A stretch of 64,000 nucleotides of DNA from Autumnicola tepida (GTDB taxonomy: Bacteria; Bacteroidota; Bacteroidia; Flavobacteriales; Flavobacteriaceae), in the NCBI RefSeq assembly GCF_031846485.1, contig NZ_JAVRHQ010000017.1, positions 26,175 through 90,174 of the forward strand. Direction: 5' to 3'. A program made the position numbers and the translations under genes. This document shows positions 8,646 to 17,832 of this stretch, in pieces. The notes beneath the pieces were generated by a model, which saw only the letters and a list, made by a program, of their open reading frames with translations, was not told where the DNA came from and made no database searches. How positions within the stretch are numbered: position 1 is the stretch's first letter; the number at the start of each line of letters is the position of its first letter.

Positions 8646-9354
8646 ATGAAATGTTTAGTTATTGATGATGAGGCGGCGGCCAGGATGATTATCCAACAAC
8701 TTATTGAAAATAACCCGCATGTGGAACTGGAAGAAGAATTCCCCAATGCCATGCAGGCCATAAAATTCCTTAACCAGGAAAGTGCAGAACTCATTTTCCT
8801 GGATATTCATATGCCAGATTTTACCGGTTTCGATTTTATCCAGACGCTTAAAAATCCGCCGAATGTTATTCTTACCACCTCAGACCGTAGTTTTGCCATT
8901 GAGGCTTTTGAATTATGATTGTATTGTGGATTACCTGGTGAAACCCATTACCCAGGAAAGGTTTGATAAAGCCGTGCAGAAGGCTTTAAATACCAAACCT
9001 GTGGCGGCGACGAAGGATCCTGCTTCAGAATTAAATAAAACCGATAACGACCTTTACGTAAATATCGACCGCAGACTTATTAAAATTGATATTCCCACTA
9101 TTTATTTAATAGAAGCAAAAGGAGATTATATTCAAATCAAGACTTCCGGTAAAAATTATACCGTACATTCCACCCTTAAGAAAATTGCGGAAAAGTTACC
9201 CGGGGATATTTTTCTTAAAGTGCACCGCTCTTTTATTATCAACATAAAGCAGATTGTAGATATTGAAGATAACAGCGTCCTTATAGAAAAAGATGTGATC
9301 CCGGTAAGCCGCAGTAACCGCCCGGAACTGATGAAAAGGTTAAACCTGCTCTAA
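8646..9354 (+). pseudogene. LytTR-family response regulator, interrupted by a one-base frameshift
   Basis: The first 90 residues (8646-8918) are a receiver domain: IDDEAAA at the acidic pocket and phosphoacceptor Asp53 in FLDIHMPDF. Reading stops at TGA 8916-8918, but the next frame continues without loss of homology as YDCIVDYLVKPI and on through a LytTR DNA-binding domain (LIEAKGDYIQI, VHRSFIINIKQI, IPVSRSNR) to 9354. One extra T at 8913 or 8914 explains the shift; without it the junction reads AFEYDCIVDYLVKPI, as expected for the family. It may be a real disabling mutation or a sequencing error. If intact it would be the output regulator of the H-NOX relay. Confidence 0.85.
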
Positions 9355-9481
9355 ACCGTTCATCTACACTTTTCATCTTTTCAACAGACATACTTTTTGC
9401 TTAGGCGAAAAATCCCGGCAAAGCTAAAAGCATCGGCTACTTTTACCATACTTAATCACCAAATGGTAAAAATTACCCGAA

Positions 9482-10561
9482 ATGAAGAATCACAATTATG
9501 CAGTTATTATGGCCGGCGGAGTTGGAAGTCGATTCTGGCCGGTGAGCAAAAAAGCCCATCCAAAGCAATTTCAGGATATCCTTGGGAGTGGAAAAACTCT
9601 GATGCAAACCACCTTCGAGCGCCTGGAAAAATTTGTCCCCGCAGGGAATATCTACATCCTTACCAACGAGATCTATAAAAAGATCATTTTGGAACAATTG
9701 CCCCAGATTGACCCAGAGCAGGTGGTGGCAGAACCGGTTATGCGCAATACCGCGCCCTGTATTTTAATGGCAGCCATGAAGATCTACACCAGGGATCCGG
9801 AAGCAAAAATGATTGTTGCCCCAAGTGATCACTGGATACACAACGAATATAATTTTGCCAGCGATGTTAACCTGGCCTTTAAAACCGTAGAAAAAGCAAA
9901 TAAGCTCATAACTTTTGGGATACGCCCCAGCTTACCAAATACCGGTTACGGTTACATACAATACAATCCATCGGCTTCTGAAAATATTTATCCTGTAAAA
10001 AAGTTTACTGAAAAACCCGATTTTGACACTGCTTCACATTTTGTGGCAGCAGGAAATTATTTATGGAACTCCGGAATTTTTGTATGGAAAGCCTCACAGA
10101 TTATTCATAGCTTCAGGGAATTTTTGCCAGATATGTACGAGTTGTTTGATAATGGAACGCCTTTCTGGAACACCTCTTTAGAACCGGAATTCCTGTCAGT
10201 TACCTATCCTTCAGCAGAAAATATTTCGATAGACCATGGCATTATAGAAAAATCCCCGGATGTTTTTGTGATCCCGGCGAGCTTCTCCTGGAATGACCTT
10301 GGAACCTGGTGCGCGCTTGAGGAAGAACTGCCCCAGGATGTAGACAGGAACACGGTTGTGAATTCCAGGTTTATCCCGCTGGAAGCCAAGGGAAACATTA
10401 TTCGCACCGAAAAAGATAAAGTAGTTTTCGTGGATGGCCTTAGCAATTATATCATTATTGAAAATGAAGAAGTGCTGGTGATCGTACCCAAGCGAAAAGA
10501 GCAGGAAATAAAAGAAATAAGACAGAATGTAATGAACCGGTACGGAGTTCATTTTGGGTAA
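9482..10561 (+). CDS. manC: Mannose-1-phosphate guanylyltransferase
   Basis: 359 residues. Makes GDP-mannose from mannose-1-phosphate and GTP for polysaccharide and glycan synthesis. The nucleotidyl-transferase signature AVIMAGGVGSRFWPVSKK lies at residues 7-24, followed by PKQFQDILG and the metal/sugar motifs IVAPSDHWI and NTGYGYI; FTEKPDFDTA and WNSGIFVWKA are typical of the GMP/ManC family. It is the short, monofunctional form with no fused phosphomannose isomerase domain. Stands alone downstream of the H-NOX operon with a 127-bp spacer. Cytoplasmic. Confidence 0.93.
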   Translation: MKNHNYAVIMAGGVGSRFWPVSKKAHPKQFQDILGSGKTLMQTTFERLEKFVPAGNIYILTNEIYKKIILEQLPQIDPEQVVAEPVMRNTAPCILMAAMKIYTRDPEAKMIVAPSDHWIHNEYNFASDVNLAFKTVEKANKLITFGIRPSLPNTGYGYIQYNPSASENIYPVKKFTEKPDFDTASHFVAAGNYLWNSGIFVWKASQIIHSFREFLPDMYELFDNGTPFWNTSLEPEFLSVTYPSAENISIDHGIIEKSPDVFVIPASFSWNDLGTWCALEEELPQDVDRNTVVNSRFIPLEAKGNIIRTEKDKVVFVDGLSNYIIIENEEVLVIVPKRKEQEIKEIRQNVMNRYGVHFG

Positions 10562-10684
10562 AAACTGCAGAAAAACCATTCATCTGCAATTATAGCTGCC
10601 CAGGCTTAAAAAAACCTGCACTTATCACAATTTTCCTTAAAGAAGAGCATCTGTAAATACCTTTATCCTGCTAACCCAAATCTT

Positions 10685-12788
10685 ATGAAACGAATTCTAC
10701 TTCTTTTTTGCCTCAGTTTGAACCTGAACCATTCTGCCCAGCATTACCAGTTCCAGGGAGGCTATGATGCGCAGGGAGTTACAGATGACCTGGAACCGGA
10801 AAATGATATGATTTCTGATAAAAGCATGCAAATGCTCCTGGACGCTTTACCGGAGAGTTACCCGATGCCGGAATATAATCCGCATTACATCTCTACGGGT
10901 TACGATACCGATATTGCCTTACGGGAAGATGCTGGCAATTGGGTGACTTTTGTTAAAGAAGGTGCCGGTTATAAAAATGTTCTGGGGTTTTATACTTATG
11001 ATCTTAATGCCCCTGCTCCCGCCAAACCCCAACCATCAGACATTACAATTATTTTTCCCAATGCTTCTGAAGGTGGTTACTGTGGTTGTTTACGCAAAGG
11101 AAACAAGGTGAAAATCGGCAATTTCCCAGCGGGTACAGGAATAGGTTGGGTGTTGCTCGCCAATCGCTGGAACGGCAGCAGGGTAACCGGCGTACACTGG
11201 CAGGTTTTCTCAAACCCCGATTTTAATCCGGAAGCCGATGAGGAGTTGAGACAAACCATGGTACTGCTTTCAGATCCCCAAAATGAAAGGGTGTATCTGG
11301 GGATTGAAGATTTAAGAAGGGACCACCACTCTTGCAAGCAGGATTTTAATGATGCCCATTTTATGTGACCGCCAATCCATGTGGGGCGATTAAAACTTAC
11401 AACTATGCAGACATTAAAAGCGCCACAAAAGTAAGCTCTGCCAACAAAGGCGGCCTGGAAAGCACCGGCGACATCGCCAGCCGAAATTTTAAAAGGTTAA
11501 AGAACAATTACAGCAAACACAAAAAAGAAAAACAACAAAAATTTGCCGAAAAAGCCTCTATAGTAAAATCCCCCCATGGTTTGGTCCTGGCTTCCCTGCT
11601 CCCCCATAGCGCCATGTTTGGCAATGAGGAAGCCAGGATTTCAAGCCCCGGGGATCTGATGGGTATCACCAATGCCGAAGCTGTTTTCTCTGCTGATTAT
11701 TACAGTAATGGCGAACGTGTTGCCGCGGCACTTATCACCAAAACCAGTGGCGGTATTTACGACCAAACAAAAGTGATTTGCGACCGGCTTAATTCTTCCA
11801 GCCTGGAAGACATCAGGACCATTAGCCTTAAAGGCCATGAGCTGGTGATGATAAAAATACTTCGCGCAAACGGAGAGTTGGAATACGCGGTGAATTTTTC
11901 CGTAGAAACTGGAGAATTGCCTACCCTCCACTCCTACTGGAATATTGCAGATTATCCCGAAGGAGACTATGTGAATTTCCAGGTATGGGGAAATGCAATG
12001 GGGCAGGTGAGCAGCATCGTGGGGCATATTTTAGAAAAATTTAAAGCTTATAGTTCCCTGATAAGCGATAAGATGGCCGGCAGGTACCCTACCGTTTTTG
12101 TAAAACGTGGTTTTTATAAAGACGGCCGGCTTCATCTTATCGTAAAAAACAAAAATGAAGATGAGGGCTTTCTTTAAGCGGAAAAATGCGCGCTACAGAA
12201 TTTGATGAAGAGGTGGAATTTATAAATGCACAAAATCTTAACAAGGATTATGAGGAAGAAATCTGCATAGCCTCAGGATCAGGCTTTTGATGCCTCCGGT
12301 TTTGAAGCCCTGGAATTCAACATCGGGAATACTTCCCCTGTTGAAGTGATACTTGTAACTGAAGAAATGCGAAACTGGGAAGATCGTTATCGCCTTCAGC
12401 TTCCTGCTTATGAAGAATTAAAAACGCTAAACCTGAAACTCAGTGATTTCTCTAATGGAACAAAAAACTATAACAATGAAAAATTTAAAGCGGTGGTCCT
12501 TTCAATACAGGGAGATTACAGCAGGTTTTCAGATTTTTCACTCGAGGTAGAAAAAGTCGCTTTTACAGATTCCCGCTTACTTGAATTGTTATCCCACGGA
12601 AAGCCGAAACTGTGCAATTGCATATTTATGATATGAACGGGCGCAGGCTTTGGTTCAGGCCGTATGTTACAGAAAACTTAAAAAAACAATTGTCGGTGGA
12701 AATTCCCGGGATAAAACGAGGAATGTACCAGGCAATATTGCTCCTGGAAGGAAAAGAAAAATTTTCGCTTAGTTTATTGGTTAACTAA
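10685..12788 (+). pseudogene. DUF4114 secreted protein with T9SS C-terminal signal, broken by four frameshifts
   Basis: Signal peptide at the start (MKRILLLFCLSLNLNHSAQ), then a DUF4114-type protein in pieces. Frame changes: near 11360, where one T is missing in a T run and QDFNDAHF should continue as YVTANPCG; near 12170, one base missing at EDEGF/SLSGKMRATEF; near 12285, one G too many before AFDASGFEALEF; near 12605, one base missing before ETVQLHIYDMNGRRLW. The tail after the last shift (RGMYQAILLLEGKEKF to the stop at 12786-12788) is a type IX secretion C-terminal domain. Repaired, the product would be roughly 700 residues and exported to the surface. All four lesions are single-base indels, so decay and sequencing error are both possible. 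Confidence 0.8.
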
Positions 12789-12810
12789 GCATCTTAGGTG
12801 GTTAGGTTGA

Positions 12811-12838
12811 AAAGCAGGGAAAAAACTCCCTGCTTTTT
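12811..12838 (+). terminator. Rho-independent terminator after the DUF4114 pseudogene
   Basis: Perfect arms AAAGCAGGGA and TCCCTGCTTT around a short A-rich loop, followed by a T run. It lies 23 bases after the reconstructed stop codon, which supports 12788 as the true end of the broken gene. Confidence 0.85.
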
Positions 12839-13141
12839 GTTCTACATAGAAAGGTTAACATTACAAAAACAACCGTATTCTTCTATTTTTCTCAAAACCA
12901 AATGATTTAAGAATGTAGTTTTCCAATAAAAGAAGAGGTAGCCTAATTATTTATTGTTTTTTTCTACTATGGTATATGTATAATATCAGGAAGAAAATGG
13001 TGATTCCAGTCCAACCGCACAAAAACAACTTCATTTTAGATAGAATTGGTTAATAAACGCTATCCAAAATTCATGATAATCTCCTGGAAATTTTGCTCTT
13101 ATCCTATGGATTATATCTTTTTTGCTAATATTCCTTTAAAA
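12839..13141. other. AT-rich spacer without visible gene
   Basis: Between the terminator and the convergent AraC-type gene. I see no ORF with coding character and no further hairpin; AT-rich throughout. Confidence 0.6.
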
Positions 13142-14149
13142 TCAATCATCTTCAGTTGAAAGGTCTCTTGGTGAGATCCCATACTTTTCCTTGAATATCC
13201 TGGAGAAATAACTATGGCTACTTAGTCCCACAGCATAGACTACTTCATTAATATTCTTTTCTTTTGTTTGCAATAATTCCAGGGCCCTGGAAAGCCGCAC
13301 ATCCCTGATGTATTCATTTATTGTTCTGCCGTAAACCGTCTGAAAGCACTTTTGCAGCTTATGGACATTCATGCCAGCCAGTTTGGCCAACTCGCTGTTG
13401 TTTTTCTTCTCTTCGAGATTGTTGTTTATCTCATCGGCCACAGTACTTATAGAATTGTACTCATCTTCAGTCAAACCCTGGCGCCTGTCATGTATCACCA
13501 CTTCCTTATAGGTTTGAAGAGTATTGGAAAGCATTTCCAGTGCCTTGGCTCCTAAAAAATTAATTCTTGGAAGCCCCTTCAGGCTACAATTCCGAAGTTG
13601 CTTAATCACATCGGATGTTGTCATACTAAAACTGGCAGGAAGAAGATGCCCATCGAGTACATGCGAATTATGAAACATATTATAGAATAGAGGATTAGTA
13701 TCATTAATCCTAAAAGGAAGACTCTTCATATAGGCAGTACGGTCCAATTCCAGATAAGAGATTTGGTATTCCACATCTTTTTTGAAAAGTACAGTATGAT
13801 ATTCGTCGATTCTGGGAGAAACTATCGTATATTGATGAGGTTTTATTTCATGGTTTTTCTTTTTATCATTTATCCAGCTTTGAAGATTTCCGGTTAAACA
13901 ATGGATTATTTTAATGGGTTTTAATATGAGGTGCTTAACACATAATTCTGTATTTTCCCTGAAAGTGCAGGAAAAATTATATAAGGCCAGCCCGTTGGGA
14001 AACTCAACACCTTTTATATAACCGGTTCCTTTGTCCTGAGGTAAAAAAAGTGAATATTCGGCAAGTTCGTCTTTAAATCCTATATTTAATTCTTTTGCTA
14101 ATGATGGTATAAAATCACTTATACTCCTGAATTCGACCTTTAAGCGCAT
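13142..14149 (-). CDS. AraC-family transcriptional regulator
   Basis: 335 residues. The C-terminal 100 residues form the two-helix AraC/XylS DNA-binding domain: SELAKLAGMNVHKLQKCF for the first helix-turn-helix, then NINEVVYAVGLSSHSYFSRIF and KEKYGISPRDL for the second. The N-terminal two thirds are an unrecognised sensor part with no clear cupin motif. No signal or membrane span. No gene next to it gives away its target; the nearest downstream partner is the DUF4114 pseudogene on the opposite strand. Confidence 0.88.
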   Translation of the reverse strand: MRLKVEFRSISDFIPSLAKELNIGFKDELAEYSLFLPQDKGTGYIKGVEFPNGLALYNFSCTFRENTELCVKHLILKPIKIIHCLTGNLQSWINDKKKNHEIKPHQYTIVSPRIDEYHTVLFKKDVEYQISYLELDRTAYMKSLPFRINDTNPLFYNMFHNSHVLDGHLLPASFSMTTSDVIKQLRNCSLKGLPRINFLGAKALEMLSNTLQTYKEVVIHDRRQGLTEDEYNSISTVADEINNNLEEKKNNSELAKLAGMNVHKLQKCFQTVYGRTINEYIRDVRLSRALELLQTKEKNINEVVYAVGLSSHSYFSRIFKEKYGISPRDLSTEDD

Positions 14150-14439
14150 GCAATGTTAATATTTTAACGTTAAAGAGAATAAATTTTTGCTTTTAAAACA
14201 AGTCCAGGTCAGCAATAGCGCCAATAGCACGCGATAAGATTAAAAAAATTCGGATAGGGTTAATTGTGGGGCTTTTCTGAAGGAAATTATACTGCGTTTA
14301 TACAAAAACTTCTATCTCTCCCAAATTTTTGCTGTGCCATGGGATAACAATATTGCAAGTTGTTTTAAAGTGCTATTCCGGAGCAACGCAGTACGGCGAA
14401 GCATATACAATAGAATAAAAGTTTCACTACTACCAAAAA

Positions 14440-14829
14440 TCAATTGTCTAGCAAGCCCGTAATTTCGTTTATTTTTTCTTTATTGATTGGTTTCATAAGC
14501 AGCGCTTTTACATACTCATGCTGTGCCACCTCTTCCCTTTCTGCGGGATCCTGGGAAAAAGTTAGAATAAATATTACCGGAGGCTCTTCAAAATCAATTT
14601 TATCAAGTTCATCAAGAACATCCTTAGCAGATAACACAGGCATATTCAGGTCCAGAAAAATTAGCAGCTTTTCCCCTGCGGCATTTAGCTCTTTAATATA
14701 TTTAAGAGCTTCTATGGGAGAAGTAATTTTCACAATTTCGTTATCGGGAAAATGCGCCTTTACTGAAGCTGTTTGTATAGCATTTATAATAGGCTCATCA
14801 TCAATCATTAATATTCTGTCGAAATGCAT
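14440..14829 (-). CDS. Single-domain response regulator
   Basis: 129 residues, receiver only. Acidic pocket MIDDEP (Asp10, Asp11), phosphoacceptor Asp60 in IFLDLNMP, Thr in FILTFSQDP and the conserved Lys-Pro in ALLMKPIN are all in place. There is no output domain and no kinase gene alongside, so it is an orphan receiver; it could be served by any hybrid kinase of the cell. Distinct in sequence from the receiver of the H-NOX operon. Confidence 0.85.
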   Translation of the reverse strand: MHFDRILMIDDEPIINAIQTASVKAHFPDNEIVKITSPIEALKYIKELNAAGEKLLIFLDLNMPVLSAKDVLDELDKIDFEEPPVIFILTFSQDPAEREEVAQHEYVKALLMKPINKEKINEITGLLDN

Positions 14830-14965
14830 GTAGGGATTTTTTTAGGTTTTTAATACTTTTTCCAGGAGGTTATAAGAATATTTATTGTACTTGCTAATTC
14901 ATCAATATTTACTTCCTCATTTTTCCTGTGATGCTCATAATATTGATTTAAACATATTAATATAA
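14830..14965. other. Upstream region of the orphan receiver
   Basis: AT-rich sequence that probably holds the promoter of the receiver gene on the minus strand; no exact TAnnTTTG element found. Together with the remnant that follows, it makes a stretch of about 340 bases without an intact gene before tRNA-Val. Confidence 0.5.
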
Positions 14966-15106
14966 TTAAAATTGAAAAAGCGGCCCTTCACTTATAAACC
15001 ACTTCAGGCTTACACCAAACTGGGTAAAAAGTAAATCCGGCCGCGGTTGCCGATCGATGTTATTGTGGTTCCCATAAAGGCTAAGGCTGAAACGGCTGCT
15101 TATGGA
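14966..15106 (-). pseudogene. Remnant of an outer-membrane beta-barrel protein C-terminus
   Basis: On the minus strand, about 45 codons in one frame end in a TAA at 14966-14968. They read SLSLYGNHNNIDRQPRP then TQFGVSLKWFISEGPLFQF. Alternating polar/aromatic residues and a terminal Phe are the hallmark of the last strands of an outer-membrane barrel. An in-frame TGA at 15107-15109 cuts the reading frame just upstream, and the tRNA terminator follows, so the rest of the gene is absent. Identification rests on pattern only. Confidence 0.4.
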
Positions 15107-15137
15107 TCAATCTCAAAAGTGGTGGGTGTCTTAAAAT

Positions 15138-15168
15138 AAAAAACCCCGCAAAAATTTGCGAGGTTTTT
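15138..15168 (-). terminator. Terminator downstream of tRNA-Val
   Basis: Arms AAACCCCGCAAA and TTTGCGAGGTTT (one mismatch) with A/T flanks, directly 3' of the tRNA-Val gene on the minus strand. Confidence 0.75.
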
Positions 15169-15172
15169 AAAA

Positions 15173-15250
15173 TGGTGGGCGCGAAGGGATTCGAACCCCT
15201 GACCCCTTGGGTGTAAACCAAGTGCTCTGAACCAACTGAGCTACGCGCCC
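15173..15250 (-). tRNA. tRNA-Val (anticodon UAC)
   Basis: On the minus strand: acceptor GGGCGCG pairing with CGCGCCC, D stem GCTC/GAGC, anticodon stem CTTGG/CCAAG with loop TTTACAC giving anticodon TAC, T arm AGGGG-TTCGAAT-CCCTT, discriminator A and an encoded CCA end (15173-15175). 75 bases plus CCA. Confidence 0.97.
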
Positions 15251-15308
15251 TATTTCATTTTGTTATCGCTTCAGCTTTTCAAACAATCCTGATTGCTGAT
15301 TGCGGATG

Positions 15309-15339
15309 CAAATATAGGCTAGTTTTTCAATTCAACAAA
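15309..15339 (-). promoter_or_regulatory. tRNA-Val promoter (TTTG-N19-TATATTTG)
   Basis: Minus strand: TTTG at 15339-15336, exactly 19 bases, then TATATTTG at 15316-15309. This is the Bacteroidota sigma-ABfr consensus without mismatch. It is followed by CATCCGC, the same sequence found after the tRNA-Leu promoter. Confidence 0.85.
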
Positions 15340-15480
15340 AGAAAAATGAGAAAAAATGAAAAAATTTTATCTCCTGATTTTAACGTCTCTTTTGCGTCCT
15401 AAAAAGCAACGTCTAAAAAGTTCATAATCAACTAAAAAGATTTTATTTCTGTAATTTGAAAACACTTTGGCAAATGTAAT

Positions 15481-15669
15481 CTAAATGTTTACCCGTAAAA
15501 TGCTTTGCAAGTTCTGGCCAAATTCTTTACGTTCTGCCTCATCTGCCCAGGCATTGACCATGAGCTTTTCATTCTCATCAAAAAAAATCCCCTGAAACCC
15601 CAAAGATGTCGTTACGTGTAATATGCTTTTAGTTTTCATCTTAGTTGATTTTTGGCTATTAAAAATCAT
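15481..15669 (-). CDS. Small hypothetical protein
   Basis: Up to 62 residues; an internal Met gives a 52-residue form starting MKTKSILHVTTS at 15639. The sequence (FFDENEKLMVNAWADEAER, then FGQNLQSIL) looks amphipathic and coding in composition but has no motif I recognise. It lies between tRNA-Val and folC on the same strand as folC. Could be spurious. Confidence 0.4.
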   Translation of the reverse strand: MIFNSQKSTKMKTKSILHVTTSLGFQGIFFDENEKLMVNAWADEAERKEFGQNLQSILRVNI

Positions 15670-15775
15670 AGCTGAGAAGTCTACTCATATAGCCGGAAAG
15701 CTATAGCATAAACAGGAAAAGTAAAAAAAGGGATAAAAAACGCGCAACTCTACCTGCCAAAAGTAAGCTGAAACT

Positions 15776-17002
15776 TTAAATGACTTCCGCTACTATAAAG
15801 TTACTTCCGCCTACAAAAATCAGGTCTTCATCCAGGGCTTCTTCTTCTGCCGCAAAAAGCGCTTCTTTTACAGAGCCATAGGTTCTGCCTGCCAATTCGA
15901 ACTGCTGAGCCTCCTTTTGTAGCTCTTCAGCAGCAAGCCCCCGCGGAACATCTGGTTTGCAAAAATAATATTTTGCCTCCTGTGGAAAAAGAGGAAGAAT
16001 TTTGGAAAGATCCTTATCATTTACCACTCCCAGCACAATATGCAAATGTTGAAATTTTTCCTTTTTCAACTGGTTCATTACCAGCTTTAGGCCTTCAGCA
16101 TTATGCGCGGTATCACAAATAATTTTCGGCTTTTCCCGAAGCACATCCCACCGGCCCTGGAGACCGGTATGGAGCTTTACATTATTAAGACCGTTAATAA
16201 CAGCTTCTTCAGAGATCTCCCAGCCCTTCTGCTTCATAAGCTTTACTGAAGCGAGTACAGCTTTGAGATTTTTTTTCTGATATTCTCCTTTAAGGTCGGT
16301 ATAGTACTTAGGAAATTTTAATTCTGAAGCAAAAATAATTTCAGCCCCAACTTCTTCAGCTTTTCTCCTGAAAACAGCCTCGGTTTCTTTCTGCTTTTCA
16401 CCAATTACCACCGGCACCTCTTTTTTAATAATTCCGGCTTTTTCTGAAGCTATTTCAGCTAAAGAATTTCCCAAAAAAGCGGTATGATCTAAACCTATAT
16501 TCGTGATAATGGCAATTTCTGGAGTGATGATATTTGTAGAATCCAGCCTGCCGCCCATACCCACTTCCACAACAGCTATATCCACCTGTTGCTTTGCGAA
16601 ATAATTAAAGGCCATTCCCACCGTCATCTCAAAAAAAGAAAGCTGATGTTCCTGCAGAAAATTTTGATTTTCGTCTACAAACCGTACAACTTCTTCCTGG
16701 CTAATAACCTTCCCGTTAATTTTTATACGCTCCCGAAAATCTTTTAGGTGTGGAGAAGTGTAAAGCCCCACCTTGTAACCTGCTTCCCGTAGAACAGAAG
16801 CAAGCATATGGCTGCTGGACCCTTTACCATTGGTCCCTGCCACATGAATGGATTTGAATTTCCTTTCAGGATTTTTGAGGTGCTTTGCAAGGGCAAGGGT
16901 CCTGCCCAGGTCTTTTTTAAATGCCTGTGCGCCCACTCTCTGGTACATGGGCAACTGCTGAAACATCCATTCAACAGTTTCCTGGTAAGTCTTCACTTTC
17001 AC
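15776..17002 (-). CDS. folC: Folylpolyglutamate synthase / dihydrofolate synthase
   Basis: 408 residues. Adds glutamate to dihydropteroate and folates (cytoplasmic, folate pathway). The Mur-ligase-type P-loop GTNGKGSS is at 56-63, with VGLYTSPHLKDFRERI and the metal-binding VVEVGMGGRLDSTN following; CDTAHNAEGL is the central-domain His motif, and GGSNFIVAEVI closes the C-terminal domain. The start codon overlaps the end of tonB closely (stop at 17003), making it the last gene of an exbB-exbD-tonB-folC operon. The link between energy transduction and folate is positional only. Confidence 0.93.
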   Translation of the reverse strand: MKVKTYQETVEWMFQQLPMYQRVGAQAFKKDLGRTLALAKHLKNPERKFKSIHVAGTNGKGSSSHMLASVLREAGYKVGLYTSPHLKDFRERIKINGKVISQEEVVRFVDENQNFLQEHQLSFFEMTVGMAFNYFAKQQVDIAVVEVGMGGRLDSTNIITPEIAIITNIGLDHTAFLGNSLAEIASEKAGIIKKEVPVVIGEKQKETEAVFRRKAEEVGAEIIFASELKFPKYYTDLKGEYQKKNLKAVLASVKLMKQKGWEISEEAVINGLNNVKLHTGLQGRWDVLREKPKIICDTAHNAEGLKLVMNQLKKEKFQHLHIVLGVVNDKDLSKILPLFPQEAKYYFCKPDVPRGLAAEELQKEAQQFELAGRTYGSVKEALFAAEEEALDEDLIFVGGSNFIVAEVI

Positions 17003-17830
17003 TTATTCAGAAAGTTTGAAGTTATAGATAATTGTTCCCACCTGTACAGAAGGAGCATCGGGATCGCTGTTAAAGCGCGTTGCCATTGCCGCCCTTTTCG
17101 CAGGATCTGTTAAACAGGTCGAGTTGTTGGTGGTACCTTTCATTCCGGGCCTTGCACTAATCACCTGCCCGGCCTGGTTTACTTCTATTCTTACCACCAC
17201 AATGCCAGATTCATTGCAATCCTGTACAAATTTTTCTTTGTTCAGGGCTTTTCTGCCGCTTAGGCGATAGTTTCCGTCTCCGTCAAGCCCGGCTCCGTTA
17301 CCATAATATTTCGTAGCATTAGGATCTCCTGTGGGGTCACCTTTATCTCCGGCAGCATTGTCATTTCCCTCGCCACCGGTTTGTGTGCCGTCACGTTCAG
17401 GGCCATTTAGAATACTACTCATAGCATCTGTGGTGGATTTATCTGGTTTGGGCTCCGGCTTTTTAACAGGAATTTCTTCTTTTTTAGGTTTGGGAGGCTC
17501 TTTGGTTTCTACGGGCTTGGTAATTTCCTTCTTTTTCTCTTCAATCACCGGGGCTTCTTCAACTTCCTGTGTAACCACTTCTTCCTTAATTTCAGGTTGA
17601 GGCGGGGTAACTTCGGGGGCGCTGGTCTTTGGCGCAGATTTTACCGGCTCGGTAGGCTGTTCGTTTCCGGAACCCACTTCGGAAGTACCAAAATTTACCG
17701 CAATTCCATTTTCCGGCGGAGGATCTAAATACGTAAAACCAAAAAACAACAGCAGCAATATCAACAACACGTGCAGGACCACCGTGATGGTAAAAGACTT
17801 TTTCTCGTGTTTTGTATTCAGCATTGCCAT
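17003..17830 (-). CDS. Energy transducer TonB-like protein
   Basis: 275 residues. One N-terminal membrane span (about 14-33, VVLHVLLILLLLFFGFTYL), then a long Pro/Glu/Lys-rich periplasmic spacer (about 55-145, with VKKPEPKPDK) and a C-terminal domain with FVQDCNESGIVVVRIEVNQAGQVISA, the form of TonB found in Bacteroidota. It carries proton-motive energy from ExbB/ExbD to outer-membrane receptors. Two bases separate it from exbD, so the three form one unit. Confidence 0.85.
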   Translation of the reverse strand: MAMLNTKHEKKSFTITVVLHVLLILLLLFFGFTYLDPPPENGIAVNFGTSEVGSGNEQPTEPVKSAPKTSAPEVTPPQPEIKEEVVTQEVEEAPVIEEKKKEITKPVETKEPPKPKKEEIPVKKPEPKPDKSTTDAMSSILNGPERDGTQTGGEGNDNAAGDKGDPTGDPNATKYYGNGAGLDGDGNYRLSGRKALNKEKFVQDCNESGIVVVRIEVNQAGQVISARPGMKGTTNNSTCLTDPAKRAAMATRFNSDPDAPSVQVGTIIYNFKLSE

Positions 17831-17832
17831 TT

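Noticed and set aside
9397..9678. 93-codon frame overlapping the manC start
   Set aside because: Out-of-frame shadow of manC beginning in the AT-rich spacer.
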